Part shown: positions 17,341 through 26,128 of the stretch, one piece after another
Layout of the letters: the number at the start of each line of letters is the position of its first letter
How positions within the stretch are numbered: position 1 is the stretch's first letter
DNA from: CAZEFK01 sp964511405
GTDB taxonomy: Bacteria > Pseudomonadota > Alphaproteobacteria > Elsterales > Elsteraceae
Direction of reading: 5' to 3'
NCBI GenBank assembly: GCA_964511405.1
Contig: CAZEFK010000005.1
Coordinates: 1-64,000, forward strand
DNA length: 64,000 nucleotides
Notes under the pieces: model-generated
Database searches by the model: none
Told to the model about the DNA's origin: nothing
The model's input: the letters and a program-made list of their open reading frames with translations, nothing else
Program-made: the position numbers and the translations under genes

Positions 17341-18054
17341 ATGCGGGTCGCGTCTTACAACGTCCATAAGTGCCGCGGTGCCGACGGCAAGTACCGCCCC
17401 GACCGGGTCGCCACGGTGATCGGCGAAATGGGCGCCGACCTGGTCGCCCTGCAAGAGGTCGATCGCCGGTTCGGGCGCCGGACCGGGTTGCTGGATGCCC
17501 ATCAGCTGGAGCGGCGCACCGGCATGCGCCTGCTGGTCCAGTCCGACCTGGCCGACGGCCATGGCTGGCACGGCAATGCCCTGCTGGTGCGCGGCGAGCC
17601 GCGCCACTATCAGCGCCGGCGGCTGCACTTGCCGGGGCTGGAGCCGCGCGGCGCGGTCGTGGCCGAGCTCGATTTCGGCGATGGCCCGTTCCGGGTGGTC
17701 GCCGCCCATCTGGGGCTGCTGTGGGGCTGCCGGGTACGCCAGGCCGACGCCATCCTGGCGACCCTGGCCGAGGTCCGGCCGATGCCCACCGTCCTGATGG
17801 GCGACCTCAACGAATGGCGCGACTGCGGCTCGGTGCTCCGGGTGCTGGAGCCGGTGTTCGGGCGGGCGCCGCGGCGGCCGAGCTATCCGGCGCGCTTCCC
17901 GTTGCTGTCGCTGGACCGCATCCTGGGCTGGCCGCACGGCCTGGTCGATGACCTCCGCGTCCACGACACACCGCTGGCCCGGCAGGCATCGGACCATCTG
18001 CCGCTGACCGCGCGCCTCGACCTCCGGCTGGCCCGGCAGGCGCGCGCCGCCTGA
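17341..18054 (+). CDS. Endonuclease/exonuclease/phosphatase (EEP) family hydrolase
   Basis: 237 residues from ATG 17341; upstream reading is not conserved-looking. EEP-fold metal and catalytic motifs are in order: SYNVHKCRG near the N-terminus, LVALQEVDRRFG (glutamate metal ligand), VVAAHLGLLWG, VLMGDLNEWRD (the DxN pair) and SDHLPLTARLD at the C-terminus. Such proteins are Mg-dependent phosphodiesterases or phosphatases acting on nucleic acids, inositides or sphingolipids. No signal peptide, so cytoplasmic. Bacterial homologues are often near phospholipase D or cardiolipin-synthase-type genes; none is here. Substrate unknown. Confidence 0.9.
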   Translation: MRVASYNVHKCRGADGKYRPDRVATVIGEMGADLVALQEVDRRFGRRTGLLDAHQLERRTGMRLLVQSDLADGHGWHGNALLVRGEPRHYQRRRLHLPGLEPRGAVVAELDFGDGPFRVVAAHLGLLWGCRVRQADAILATLAEVRPMPTVLMGDLNEWRDCGSVLRVLEPVFGRAPRRPSYPARFPLLSLDRILGWPHGLVDDLRVHDTPLARQASDHLPLTARLDLRLARQARAA

Positions 18055-18078
18055 GTCCGGGTACGCCCCGCCAGGCCC

Positions 18079-18258
18079 TCAGGCCGGCGGCGCCAGCTTG
18101 GCCGCCGTGGCGGCCTCCATTGCGGCGACTTGGGCATCGATGCGGTTGGCGATCGCCTCCAGCTTGCGACGCGCCTGCTCGTCGGCCACCCGAGACGCCA
18201 GCCGCCGCGTGTTCCGGGCCTCTGTCTTCAAGATCGCAAGCTCGGTTGCCTTGGCCAT
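18079..18258 (-). CDS. Small helical protein of unknown function
   Basis: 59 residues from ATG 18258 (a TTG two codons upstream is possible). Sequence is alanine/arginine/glutamate-rich and predicted almost fully helical: MAKATELAILKTEARNTRRL, then ADEQARRKLEAIANRIDAQV. It has heptad-like spacing of hydrophobics and could dimerise. No transmembrane segment or cysteine. I do not recognise the family. It is convergent with the EEP hydrolase. Codon use fits the neighbourhood, but a gene this short in high-GC DNA stays uncertain. Confidence 0.55.
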   Translation of the reverse strand: MAKATELAILKTEARNTRRLASRVADEQARRKLEAIANRIDAQVAAMEAATAAKLAPPA

Positions 18259-18382
18259 GGTCAAGTCCGCCTTGTGCGTTACGAAGATGTCAAATAAGAC
18301 ACGCCGTCACCACAAGCAAGCCTCGTGGGCCCGGCCAGTATCTCTAGATGGAATGGGCTGCGGCCGCGGCGATAGTACTAGA

Positions 18383-18751
18383 TCAATCGCCTTGTTTCTT
18401 GATCGGTGCGGGCTTTGGGCGCGGTGGAAACAGGGGCAATACGATATTGGCGACGGCATCGCCGTCGCCCAGCCCGAAAAAGTCGCGGACCAGCAGGCAG
18501 GTGTCGCTGCCGGCCTCGAACTCCCGGCACAGCGCCGGGCGCTGGGCATAGACCGTGCAGTGGACCGCGTCGCCGACCACGCCGGCCAGCGCTCGGCAGC
18601 GGTCGCCATCGCAAGCCATGCCGCCGCCGTCGGGGCGCACCAGCTCGACCGGCACCGTCGACCCATCGGCCGCGTCCAGGGGATCGAATTCCGGCCAGCT
18701 GGCGCTGTAGGCGCAGCAGGCGCCGCAGGTGCGGCAGTCCGGTGTGCTCAT
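18383..18751 (-). CDS. YkgJ-family cysteine-cluster protein
   Basis: 122 residues. Cysteines are arranged CRTCGACC at the N-terminus, GMACDGDRCRAL in the middle, HCTVYAQRPALCREF and DTC further on. This is the CxxCxxCC...C pattern of the YkgJ/UPF0153 family, which probably bind an Fe-S cluster or zinc. The function is not established. Its ATG overlaps the stop of the MBL hydrolase gene (ATGA), implying translational coupling. The C-terminus is proline/lysine-rich. Confidence 0.88.
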   Translation of the reverse strand: MSTPDCRTCGACCAYSASWPEFDPLDAADGSTVPVELVRPDGGGMACDGDRCRALAGVVGDAVHCTVYAQRPALCREFEAGSDTCLLVRDFFGLGDGDAVANIVLPLFPPRPKPAPIKKQGD

Positions 18752-19605
18752 GCCGGCCGGAACGCCGCGTCCGGCGCCGGCGGGCGATCGCTTGCCACCA
18801 GGCCCTCGTCGATCAACTGCAGCAGATGGGCGAGCACGTTGCGGCCGGCGGCCGCGATCAGCGCGGGCGGGGTGCCGCGATAGACCGCGGCGACCAGCTG
18901 CTCGATCGTCCGGTCGCCCTCGGCCAGCCGGTGCAGGATCGCGCCGCGGCGCTGGTGCCGGTGCTCGATCAGCGTCGCCACCCGGGCCTGGGGATCGGTG
19001 ATGGCCGCGCCGTGCGTCGGCCAGTAGGTCCGGTCCGCGCGGGCCAACAGCCGGCCCAGCGCCGCCACATAGGCAGCCATGTCGCCGTCGGGCGGCGCGA
19101 TGACCGTGGTCGACCAGCCCATGACATGGTCGCCGCTGAACAGCACGCCCTGGTCGGGCAGGGCGAAGCACAGATGGTTCGAGGCATGGCCGGGCGTGTG
19201 CACGGCCTCGACGCGCCAGCCAGCGCCTTCGACGACGTCGCCGTCGGTCAGGATCCGGTCCGGCACGAACCGGTCGTCGCCGCCGGGCAACCCGGTCCGG
19301 CCGCCGGCATGCGGCCCGTATCCGCAGGTCACGGCCCCCGTGGCCTGCCGGACGGCCGCCGCCGCCGGCGAATGGTCGAGATGGGTGTGGGTGACCAGGA
19401 TATGGCTGACGGTCTCGCCGCGCAGCTGATCGAGCAGGGCCGCCACATGCGCGGGATCGTCGGGGCCGGGATCGATCAGCGCCACCGTGCCGCGGCCGAC
19501 GACATAGGTCCCGGTGCCGCGGAAGGTGAACGGGCCGGGATTGCGGGCCACGACCCGCCTGATGCCGTCGGCCACCGGCTCCAGCTGCCCATACGCTACG
19601 TCCAT
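18748..19605 (-). CDS. MBL-fold metallo-hydrolase, LACTB2/RNase-like
   Basis: 285 residues. Metallo-beta-lactamase motifs: HTHLDH at about 73-78, VHTPGHASNHLCF, LFSGDHVMGWST and WPTHG. After the catalytic core a C-terminal winged-helix segment is present (HRHQRRGAILHRLAEGDRTI onwards). This layout matches the LACTB2-type subgroup, some of whose members are single-strand RNA endonucleases; glyoxalase II-like thioester hydrolysis is the alternative. Two metal ions, probably zinc, are expected. It is the upstream partner of the YkgJ-type gene. Confidence 0.9.
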   Translation of the reverse strand: MDVAYGQLEPVADGIRRVVARNPGPFTFRGTGTYVVGRGTVALIDPGPDDPAHVAALLDQLRGETVSHILVTHTHLDHSPAAAAVRQATGAVTCGYGPHAGGRTGLPGGDDRFVPDRILTDGDVVEGAGWRVEAVHTPGHASNHLCFALPDQGVLFSGDHVMGWSTTVIAPPDGDMAAYVAALGRLLARADRTYWPTHGAAITDPQARVATLIEHRHQRRGAILHRLAEGDRTIEQLVAAVYRGTPPALIAAAGRNVLAHLLQLIDEGLVASDRPPAPDAAFRPA

Positions 19606-19766
19606 CGCACCCCTGGCTGTCCTGAGGCGCTTCCGGGGCGCCCCATCGTTCCGCTACGATCCCGGGTGCGATCATAGAAGGCATCGCCGCTTGACCACTC
19701 CCCCCTGCGACACCGGTGACCAGCCTGCCGACCACCGGCGCGCGCCCAGCCGGAGGTGAGCGGGTC

Positions 19767-21771
19767 ATGGCCGGGCCGGCCGATCCGGATCGCACCGCCC
19801 TGGACCAGTCCGCCGAGATCCTCGAAAGCATCAGCGACGCGTTCTATGCGGTCGACGCCGATTGGCGGCTGACCTATGTCAACCGCCGGGCCGAGGAGCT
19901 GTGGCGCCGCCGCCGCGAGGATTTGATCGGCGCCGTGCTGTGGGACTGCTTTCCGGAGACGGTCGGCGGCTTTGCCGATCGCGAGCTGCACCGCGCGATG
20001 GCGGAGCGCCGCGCCCGCAGCTTCGAGGTGACCTCGGCCGTGTTCGGGCTGGAGCTCGGCGTCAACGCCTATCCGCGCCGGGGCGGCGGTTTGGCCGTGT
20101 ACATGCAGGACATCACCGGCCGCCGCCAGGCCGAACGGATGGTGCGCGAGAGCGAGGAGCGGCTGCGGCTGGCGATCGACGCCACCGACCTCGGCACCTG
20201 GGACATCGACCTTAGGGCCGGGCTGTACGACTGGTCGCCGCGCTATCGCGAGCTGCTGGGCGTGCCGGCGGACGCGCAGCCGAGCCAGGCGGCCTTCGAC
20301 GCGGCCGTCCATCCGATGGACTGCCAAGCGGTGCGCGTCCAGCAGGCGCAGTCGCTGGACCCCGCGAGCGGCGGCCGCTATCGCGCCGAATACCGGGTGC
20401 GGGCGCCCCGGCCCGACGGCGGCGAGCGCTGGGTCCGGTCGGTCGGGCAGATCTCGTTCGACGAGCACGGCCGCCCGGTGCGCGTCGTCGGCACCTCGCT
20501 GGACATCACCGACCGCAAGCGTGGCGAGCACGCCCTGGCCGAGGCCAATGCCGAGCTCGAGCGCCGGGTCGCCCAGCGCACCGCCGAGCTGGCCGCCGCC
20601 AACCAGGCGCTGCTCGCCCAGATCGAGGAGCGCGAGCGGGTCGAGGCCGATCTCCGCCAGGCGCAGCGCATCGAAGCGGGTGGGGCAGCTGACCGCGGGC
20701 GTCGCCCACGACTTCAACAACCTCCTGACCGGCATCATCGGCAGCCTGGAGCTGCTCGCCCGCCGCCATGCCCCGGACGAGCGCAGCCGCCACCTGGTCC
20801 AGACGGCCCTTGGGGCGGCCGAGCGTGGCGCCAGCCTGACCGCGCAGCTTCTGGCCTTCGCGCGCAAGCAGCGGCTGGTGCCCGAGCCGGTCGACCTCAA
20901 CCGGGCGATCGGCCAGATCCAGGGTTTGCTGTCCAGCACCCTGGGCGGCACCGTCCGGGTCGAGACACGGCTGGCCACCGAGCCCTGGTGCGCCCTGGTC
21001 GATCCCACCCAGGTCGAGCTGGTGATCCTCAACCTAGCGATCAACGCGCGCGACGCCATGCCCGACGGCGGGACGCTGACCATCGCGACGGCCAACGTCA
21101 CCCTGGGCGAACCGCGGGAGCCGGGCGCTCCGCCCGCCGGCGACTATGTCCGCCTCAGCGTCGAGGATACCGGCGTCGGCATGACCGAGGAGGTTCGGGC
21201 GCGGGCCTTCGAGCCGTTCTTCACCACCAAGCCGGTGGGCCGCGGCTCCGGGCTGGGCCTGTCGCAGGTCTATGGCGTGGCCCGCCAGTCCGGCGGCGGC
21301 GTGGTCATCGAGAGCGCCATCGGCCGCGGCACTGCCGTGACCGTCTATCTGCCCCGGGCCGTGGATCGGGTGCCGGCGTCCGATCCCGCGACGGGCTCGC
21401 CCGGCTCGGACGGCCATGGTGCGATCTTGCTGGTGGACGACGACGCGGCGGTGCGGGCCGTGACGCCCACGATCCTGGAGGACCTGGGCTACCGCGTCCG
21501 TGACGCCAGCGGCGGCGCCGAGGCTCTGGCGCTGCTGGCGGCCGGCGAGCCGGTCGACCTGCTGCTGCTCGACCTCGCCATGCCCGGGATGAACGGCGCC
21601 GAAGTCGCGCGGCGCGCCCGCGAGATCCGGCCGGCGTTGCCGGCCCTGTTCATCACCGGCTACGCGGACCCGGCGGTGCTGACCGGCGGTGTCGCCCAGG
21701 ATCGCCTGATCTCGAAGCCGTTCCGGATCGCCGAGCTGGCGGCCAAGCTGGACCGGGCGTTGGGCTCCTAG
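19767..21771 (+). pseudogene. PAS-PAS hybrid histidine kinase with receiver domain, interrupted by a +1 frameshift
   Basis: Start ATG 19767 with GGAGGTGA seven bases upstream. The first frame encodes two PAS domains (AILESISDAFYAVDADWRLT; LRLAIDATDLGTWDIDLRAG) and a coiled coil through LRQAQRIEA. The reading then continues in the +1 frame as [20 protein letters not shown] (HisKA H-box), HATPase (LNLAINARDAMPDGG, DTGVGM, GRGSGLGLSQVYG) and a receiver (AILLVDDDAAVRA, LLLLDLAMPGMNG). One extra G in GCGGGTGGGG around 20677-20684 explains the break; removing it restores EAVGQLTAGVAHDFNN, matching the intact kinase at 58892. Both halves look under coding selection, so recent mutation or sequencing error is likeliest. 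As written, the protein ends without a kinase core. Confidence 0.85.
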
Positions 21772-22232
21772 AACACCCCCGCATCGAGCCCTGCGGCCAT
21801 CGCCGCGCCGAGCTCGCGGCACTGGGCGGTGAAGCGGTCGTCCCAGGCGCCCCGGCACAGCAGCGGCGCCTGCACGGCGCGCCAGCGCAGCCCCGTGGTG
21901 ATGCTCTCGATCGCCCGCTGCGTGCCGGTGCCATCGTGGCCGGCGCGGATATAAGCCGCGAAGGATAGGCCCTGGGTGCGCTCCAGGCACGGATAGTAGC
22001 AGCGGTCGAAGAAATCCTTCAGGGCTCCGCTCATGTAGCCCAGGTTCTCGGTGGTGCCCAGGATCACGGCATGGGCGGCCAGGACATCGTCGGGCCCGGC
22101 CTGCAGCGGCGGCCGGACCCGGACGTCGACCGCCGGCGCGGCCGCGCGCGCGCCGGCGGTCACGGCGTCGCGCAGGCGCAGGGTGTTGGGCGATGGCGCA
22201 TGGGCCACCACCAGCAGCCGCCGGACGGTCAC
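21768..22232 (-). CDS. Flavodoxin-like NAD(P)H-dependent oxidoreductase
   Basis: 154 residues from GTG 22232, which overlaps the AbiEii toxin stop as GTGA. RRLLVVAHAPSPNTLRLRDA is the FMN phosphate-binding loop of the flavodoxin fold, VILGTTENLGYMSGALKDFF the second flavin loop, and DRCYYPCLERTQGLSFAAYI the third region. The family includes WrbA-like and NADPH-dependent FMN reductases; the substrate is unknown. The stop shares CTAG with the convergent kinase gene. The overlap makes it formally the third gene of the AbiE unit, which may be functional coupling or the result of a cassette landing next to it. Confidence 0.85.
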   Translation of the reverse strand: MTVRRLLVVAHAPSPNTLRLRDAVTAGARAAAPAVDVRVRPPLQAGPDDVLAAHAVILGTTENLGYMSGALKDFFDRCYYPCLERTQGLSFAAYIRAGHDGTGTQRAIESITTGLRWRAVQAPLLCRGAWDDRFTAQCRELGAAMAAGLDAGVF

Positions 22233-23110
22233 GAGGCTTCTTGGCCCCGAATGCCGATCGCGCGCAACCACGCGTCGACCTGGCCATAAGCGTCTTGCTG
22301 CCACTGGTCCGCGGTCCGATCGCCGATGATGTGCGTCTCCTCGACGAACAGGCGCACCGAGGTTGGACCGTAGCCCGTCAAGGACTCGAACTTGCTCGCG
22401 ATGTATCGATAGCCCTGTCTTGCGTTCGCTGCTGCCAGCAGAGGCCGGCAGGCCTGAGCCAACACTTCGATTCCGCCGGGATAGTTGCGGACGCAATAGT
22501 AAACGTCGTAGGCGTCCTTCTGCTTGTGCCGGCCGGCGAGCGCGAAGCCCTTCATGGCGAGCAGCGCCGGGATCGAGGCTACGGCCATCTCGACCCGATT
22601 CGTGCCGCCGGCTGGCATCGTGCCCACGACCTCCAGTGGCTCGCTGAACCGCACCGCCAGATCGGCCCCGTCCGCTCTCTGGACCGCGAAATTGCCGATC
22701 AGCGGCGGCTTGTTCCTGATGATCTCGGCGTCCCGCGGCATGAGGAAATCGACGATCACGTCGATCGGCGGTCCGTTGGCGGTCGGAACCTCGCGCACCA
22801 GCTGGAACCGGCGAAGGCTGCTTTCCTGGCGGTAGCCGTTCGCCATCAATGCCTCGACCAGACGGGCATATTCGCCGTCCCCGAGGGCCTCGGCATCGAG
22901 GCTCGAGTCGACATCGAGCGTCCCGACGTGCCGCATGTCGACGTTGTCGAGCAGTAGCCATGGCACCGCGCCGCCGATCACCGCAAACTTGCCGCGGAAA
23001 CTGCCAAGGATCTGGCCGATTTCGACAAGAACCGAGCGCACGGCTGCGGTCGTGCGGTCGTCATAGTCGGCAGCGGACTGGGGATCGGGCCGAATTACCA
23101 TTTCAGGCAT
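22229..23110 (-). CDS. Nucleotidyltransferase toxin, AbiEii/AbiGii type
   Basis: 293 residues. Nucleotidyltransferase core: KFAVIGGAVPWLLLDNVDM followed by HVGTLDVDSSLDAEAL, corresponding to the GG-x-(A)...T-x-D-x-D signature of AbiEii-type enzymes, then VIVDFLMPRDAE (third acidic residue). The C-terminal part has LLAMKGFALAGRHKQKDAYD, the KxxA/RxKDxxD motif of this family. Described AbiEii toxins transfer nucleotides to targets such as tRNA and give reversible growth arrest or phage defence. It follows the AbiEi-type gene with a 16-bp overlap. Base composition of this pair is visibly less GC-rich than its neighbours, consistent with transfer. Confidence 0.87.
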   Translation of the reverse strand: MPEMVIRPDPQSAADYDDRTTAAVRSVLVEIGQILGSFRGKFAVIGGAVPWLLLDNVDMRHVGTLDVDSSLDAEALGDGEYARLVEALMANGYRQESSLRRFQLVREVPTANGPPIDVIVDFLMPRDAEIIRNKPPLIGNFAVQRADGADLAVRFSEPLEVVGTMPAGGTNRVEMAVASIPALLAMKGFALAGRHKQKDAYDVYYCVRNYPGGIEVLAQACRPLLAAANARQGYRYIASKFESLTGYGPTSVRLFVEETHIIGDRTADQWQQDAYGQVDAWLRAIGIRGQEAS

Positions 23111-24180
23111 GCACGGCGAAGATGATCGGCTGCCTCGCGCCCCCGCTCGCCGGCAGCGGCAAGATCCAAGTAGGTCTGGGCTGCGCTGGTGCAGAGGACC
23201 CCGGGTGCTGGCTCAATGGTGTCGCGTAGCGGTCCGCGGTCCGTCAGCCGGGTAATCACGACATTCTCGCCCTTGTCCACCGGCGAGAGCTTCAAGGCAA
23301 CACACAACGATCGCAAACCGGCGTCGTCGGCATAGAAGTAGCGGGTGCCGACCCGGGCATACGGCGCCAACCAATGCGCCGCCGAGAACGACGCGAACAC
23401 GACATTGCCAGCTTCATCGGCGCGCAGGGCTTGCCGAGCTGCCTCGTCGAGCGCCGTGCCATGCAGGACCGTGTAGTAGCCAAGCCGTTCACCGGCCGGG
23501 GATTCGTAGGCTGAGCGCCAGGCATCGAGCACGGCGTCCGGGTCGACCAGCGTCAGGCCGCCGTCGACGATCGCGGCCCACTCCCGGTCGACTAGGGCAT
23601 GCCGGACATTGCTGACGTGCCCAAGACTCACGCCGGCCGCATCGCCAAGCTCCGCGACGCGCCATGCTCGGCGGGGATCGCGGAGCAGCAGGCGCAGCAC
23701 TTGGGCGGACTTTGGCTTGAAGATCGAGCGGAACTGACGCCGCTCCGGGGCGGGGCGGTCAGGCACGCGGCGCTCGATGAAAATGCTGTCGAACGCGATC
23801 CTCGCATTGCCGACCAGGTCGACGAAGCCGATGCCCTCGTCCCGACAGAGCGCCTGCGACTCGGGCGATAGATAGGGCGCGATCAGGATCGGAACCGCGA
23901 GCCCAAACCGCGCCGTCGCTCGTTGGAGTTGGGCGGCGGCCAAGCGTACGATGCGCGGCTGAGGTCGGACTTTGACCTCGCATACCAGTGCGATCACTTG
24001 GTCACGGATGGTGACCCGGACCAGGAAATCATATCCCTCTTCGGGACGGCGCGGGTATTCGGCTTCTGTTCCAGTGACCGCCGGGACGGCTCGCAGTAGC
24101 GCCTCCAGGCTGGTGAGCGCCTCGGCCCCAAGACTTTTCGCTGGATCGACCGTTTTCAACATCCGTTGAAATTGGGCCAT
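23095..24180 (-). CDS. AbiEi-family antitoxin/regulator of a type IV toxin-antitoxin system
   Basis: 361 residues. The N-terminal region reads GYDFLVRVTIRDQVIALVCE then VKVRPQPRIVRLAAAQLQRA and PILIAPYLSPESQALCRDEG, FVDLVGNARIAFDSIFIERR; an aspartate followed by E-x-K resembles a PD-(D/E)xK nuclease-like fold. A winged helix follows (QVLRLLLRDPRRAWRVAELG, GVSLGHVSNVRHALVDREW), then a C-terminal AbiEi-type domain ending TYLDLAAAGERGREAADHLR. In AbiE systems the antitoxin represses its own promoter and counteracts the toxin without binding it. It is the first gene of the pair and divergent from the PBP gene. Confidence 0.85.
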   Translation of the reverse strand: MAQFQRMLKTVDPAKSLGAEALTSLEALLRAVPAVTGTEAEYPRRPEEGYDFLVRVTIRDQVIALVCEVKVRPQPRIVRLAAAQLQRATARFGLAVPILIAPYLSPESQALCRDEGIGFVDLVGNARIAFDSIFIERRVPDRPAPERRQFRSIFKPKSAQVLRLLLRDPRRAWRVAELGDAAGVSLGHVSNVRHALVDREWAAIVDGGLTLVDPDAVLDAWRSAYESPAGERLGYYTVLHGTALDEAARQALRADEAGNVVFASFSAAHWLAPYARVGTRYFYADDAGLRSLCVALKLSPVDKGENVVITRLTDRGPLRDTIEPAPGVLCTSAAQTYLDLAAAGERGREAADHLRRACLKW

Positions 24181-24301
24181 CCGGTGAAATCCCGCAAGCT
24201 CTCCTGTTATAGAGGGCGGGTCCGCCGCCGATCGTAGCGCTCCGCGCCAACGGATCGATGGCGTCGTGCGTTCGTCGCTCGGGGATGATGGGGGTGCGGG
24301 G

Positions 24302-26119
24302 ATGACGGTCGACGGACGGCAGGCCGTGCGCCGGGGGGTGCGGCTGGCGGGCGCGGGGGCCCTCGGCTTCGGCTTGACGGTGCTCGGCTTCGTCGCCTAT
24401 TGCGCGTTCACGCTGCCGATCGGCGGCGCCCTGCAGCAGCCCGAGGCGCCGGCGGCGCTGGCGTTGGAGGATGCCAGCGGCGCCGTGTTCGCCAGCCGCG
24501 GCGTGATCCGCGGCGAGCGCCTGTCCAAGGACACCGTGCCGCCGACCCTGGCCCATGCGGTGGTGGCGATCGAGGACCGGCGCTTCTATCACCATGTCGG
24601 CATCGATCCGCGGGCCGTGCTGCGCGCCGCCTGGCGCGACCTGGCCGCCGGCGGAGCGCCGCGGCAGGGCGGCAGCACGATCACCCAGCAGCTGGCGCGT
24701 CTGATGTTCCTGTCGCCGGAGCGGTCGCTGCGGCGCAAGGTCCAGGAGGCGCTGCTGGCGCTGTGGCTCGATGCGCGGCTGGGCAAGGACGAGGTCCTGG
24801 CCCGCTATCTCAACACCGCCTATTTCGGCGCCGGGGCCTATGGCGCCGATGCCGCCGCGCGCCGCTATTTCGGCCGGTCGGCGGCAGATCTGGACCTGGC
24901 TCAGGCGGCCATGCTGGCCGGGCTGATCCGGGCCCCGTCGCACCTGGCGCCGACCCGCAACATCGAAGGCGCGCGCCGGCGCGCCGAGCTGGTGCTGCAG
25001 GCGATGCAGGATGCGGGTTACATCGACGATGCCCAGGCCGCCGAAGCGCGCGCCCACCCAGCCAACCTCGCGGTGCCGCCCGAGGTGGCACCCGGCCGTG
25101 GCTATTTCGCCGACATGGTCGAGGGCGACATGCGCAGCCTGCTGGGCGGCACCGCGGCCGACCTCGCCGTGCGGACGACGCTCGACCCGGTGCTCCAGGA
25201 CATCGCCGAGCGCACGGTCGAGCACTGGCTCGACCGGGCGGGGGCGGCGCGCCATGTCAGCCAGGCCGCGGTGGTGATGCTGGCCCATGACGGCGCGATC
25301 CTGGCCCTGGTCGGTGGCCGCGACTACACGGCCAGCCAGTTCGACCGCGCGGTGTCGGCGCACCGGCAGGCCGGATCGCTGTTCAAGCTGTTCGTCTATC
25401 TGGCGGCGTTCAAGGCTGGGCTGGCCCCCGGCATGGTCGCCGTCGACCAGCCGATCCGGATCGGCGACTGGGAGCCGCACAATTTCGAGGCCGGGTTCCG
25501 CGGGCCGATGACCCTGCGCGACGCCTTCGCCCAGTCGGTCAATACCGTGGCCGTCCAGCTCTCCGAGCAGGTCGGGCGGGACAAGGTCATCCAGGCCGCG
25601 CGCTCGCTCGGCGTCCAGTCGGACCTGCCGGCGGTGCCGAGCCTGGCCCTGGGATCGGCTGACGTCACGCTGCTGGAGATGACCCGCGCCTATGCCGCCG
25701 TGGCGGCCGATGCCGGCGCGGTCGACAGCTACGCGGTGCGCGCCGTCTGCGCGCGCGATCGCCTGCTCTACCGCCGGCCGCCGGCCGCCGTCCGAGCGCC
25801 TGACTGGAACCGGCAGGCCCTGCTCGACGTGATGATGGACGCGGTGGCGGACGGCACCGGCCGGGCGGCGCGCCTGCCCCGCCCGGCCGCCGGCAAGACC
25901 GGCACCACCCAGGACTATCGCGACGCCTGGTTCATCGGCTTTACTGCCGACGCGGTCGCCGGCGTCTGGGTCGGCAATGACGACGGGACGGCCATGGACG
26001 GCGTCACCGGCGGCGAACTGCCGGCGCGGATCTGGCACGACCTGATGGTCGCTGCCGACGCCGCCAAGAGCCGGGGCACCCCGGCGCCGGCCACGCCGTG
26101 CGGGACCGTCGGCCGCTGA
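24302..26119 (+). CDS. Class A penicillin-binding protein (transglycosylase/transpeptidase)
   Basis: 605 residues from ATG 24302 with GGGGGTG upstream. One N-terminal TM (about 18-40). GT51 domain at about 60-240 with catalytic VAIEDRRFYHHVGIDPRAVL and GGSTITQQLARLMF. Transpeptidase domain at about 300-590 with the active serine in AGSLFKLFVY (SxxK), SVN in FAQSVNTVAVQ, and KTGTTQDYRDAWF (KTG). It polymerises and crosslinks peptidoglycan outside the inner membrane. It is shorter than E. coli PBP1a, has no OB/ODD insertion, and ends soon after the transpeptidase. The downstream SDR gene is only 9 bp away and may be cotranscribed. Confidence 0.93.
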   Translation: MTVDGRQAVRRGVRLAGAGALGFGLTVLGFVAYCAFTLPIGGALQQPEAPAALALEDASGAVFASRGVIRGERLSKDTVPPTLAHAVVAIEDRRFYHHVGIDPRAVLRAAWRDLAAGGAPRQGGSTITQQLARLMFLSPERSLRRKVQEALLALWLDARLGKDEVLARYLNTAYFGAGAYGADAAARRYFGRSAADLDLAQAAMLAGLIRAPSHLAPTRNIEGARRRAELVLQAMQDAGYIDDAQAAEARAHPANLAVPPEVAPGRGYFADMVEGDMRSLLGGTAADLAVRTTLDPVLQDIAERTVEHWLDRAGAARHVSQAAVVMLAHDGAILALVGGRDYTASQFDRAVSAHRQAGSLFKLFVYLAAFKAGLAPGMVAVDQPIRIGDWEPHNFEAGFRGPMTLRDAFAQSVNTVAVQLSEQVGRDKVIQAARSLGVQSDLPAVPSLALGSADVTLLEMTRAYAAVAADAGAVDSYAVRAVCARDRLLYRRPPAAVRAPDWNRQALLDVMMDAVADGTGRAARLPRPAAGKTGTTQDYRDAWFIGFTADAVAGVWVGNDDGTAMDGVTGGELPARIWHDLMVAADAAKSRGTPAPATPCGTVGR

Positions 26120-26128
26120 GGAGAGGCG

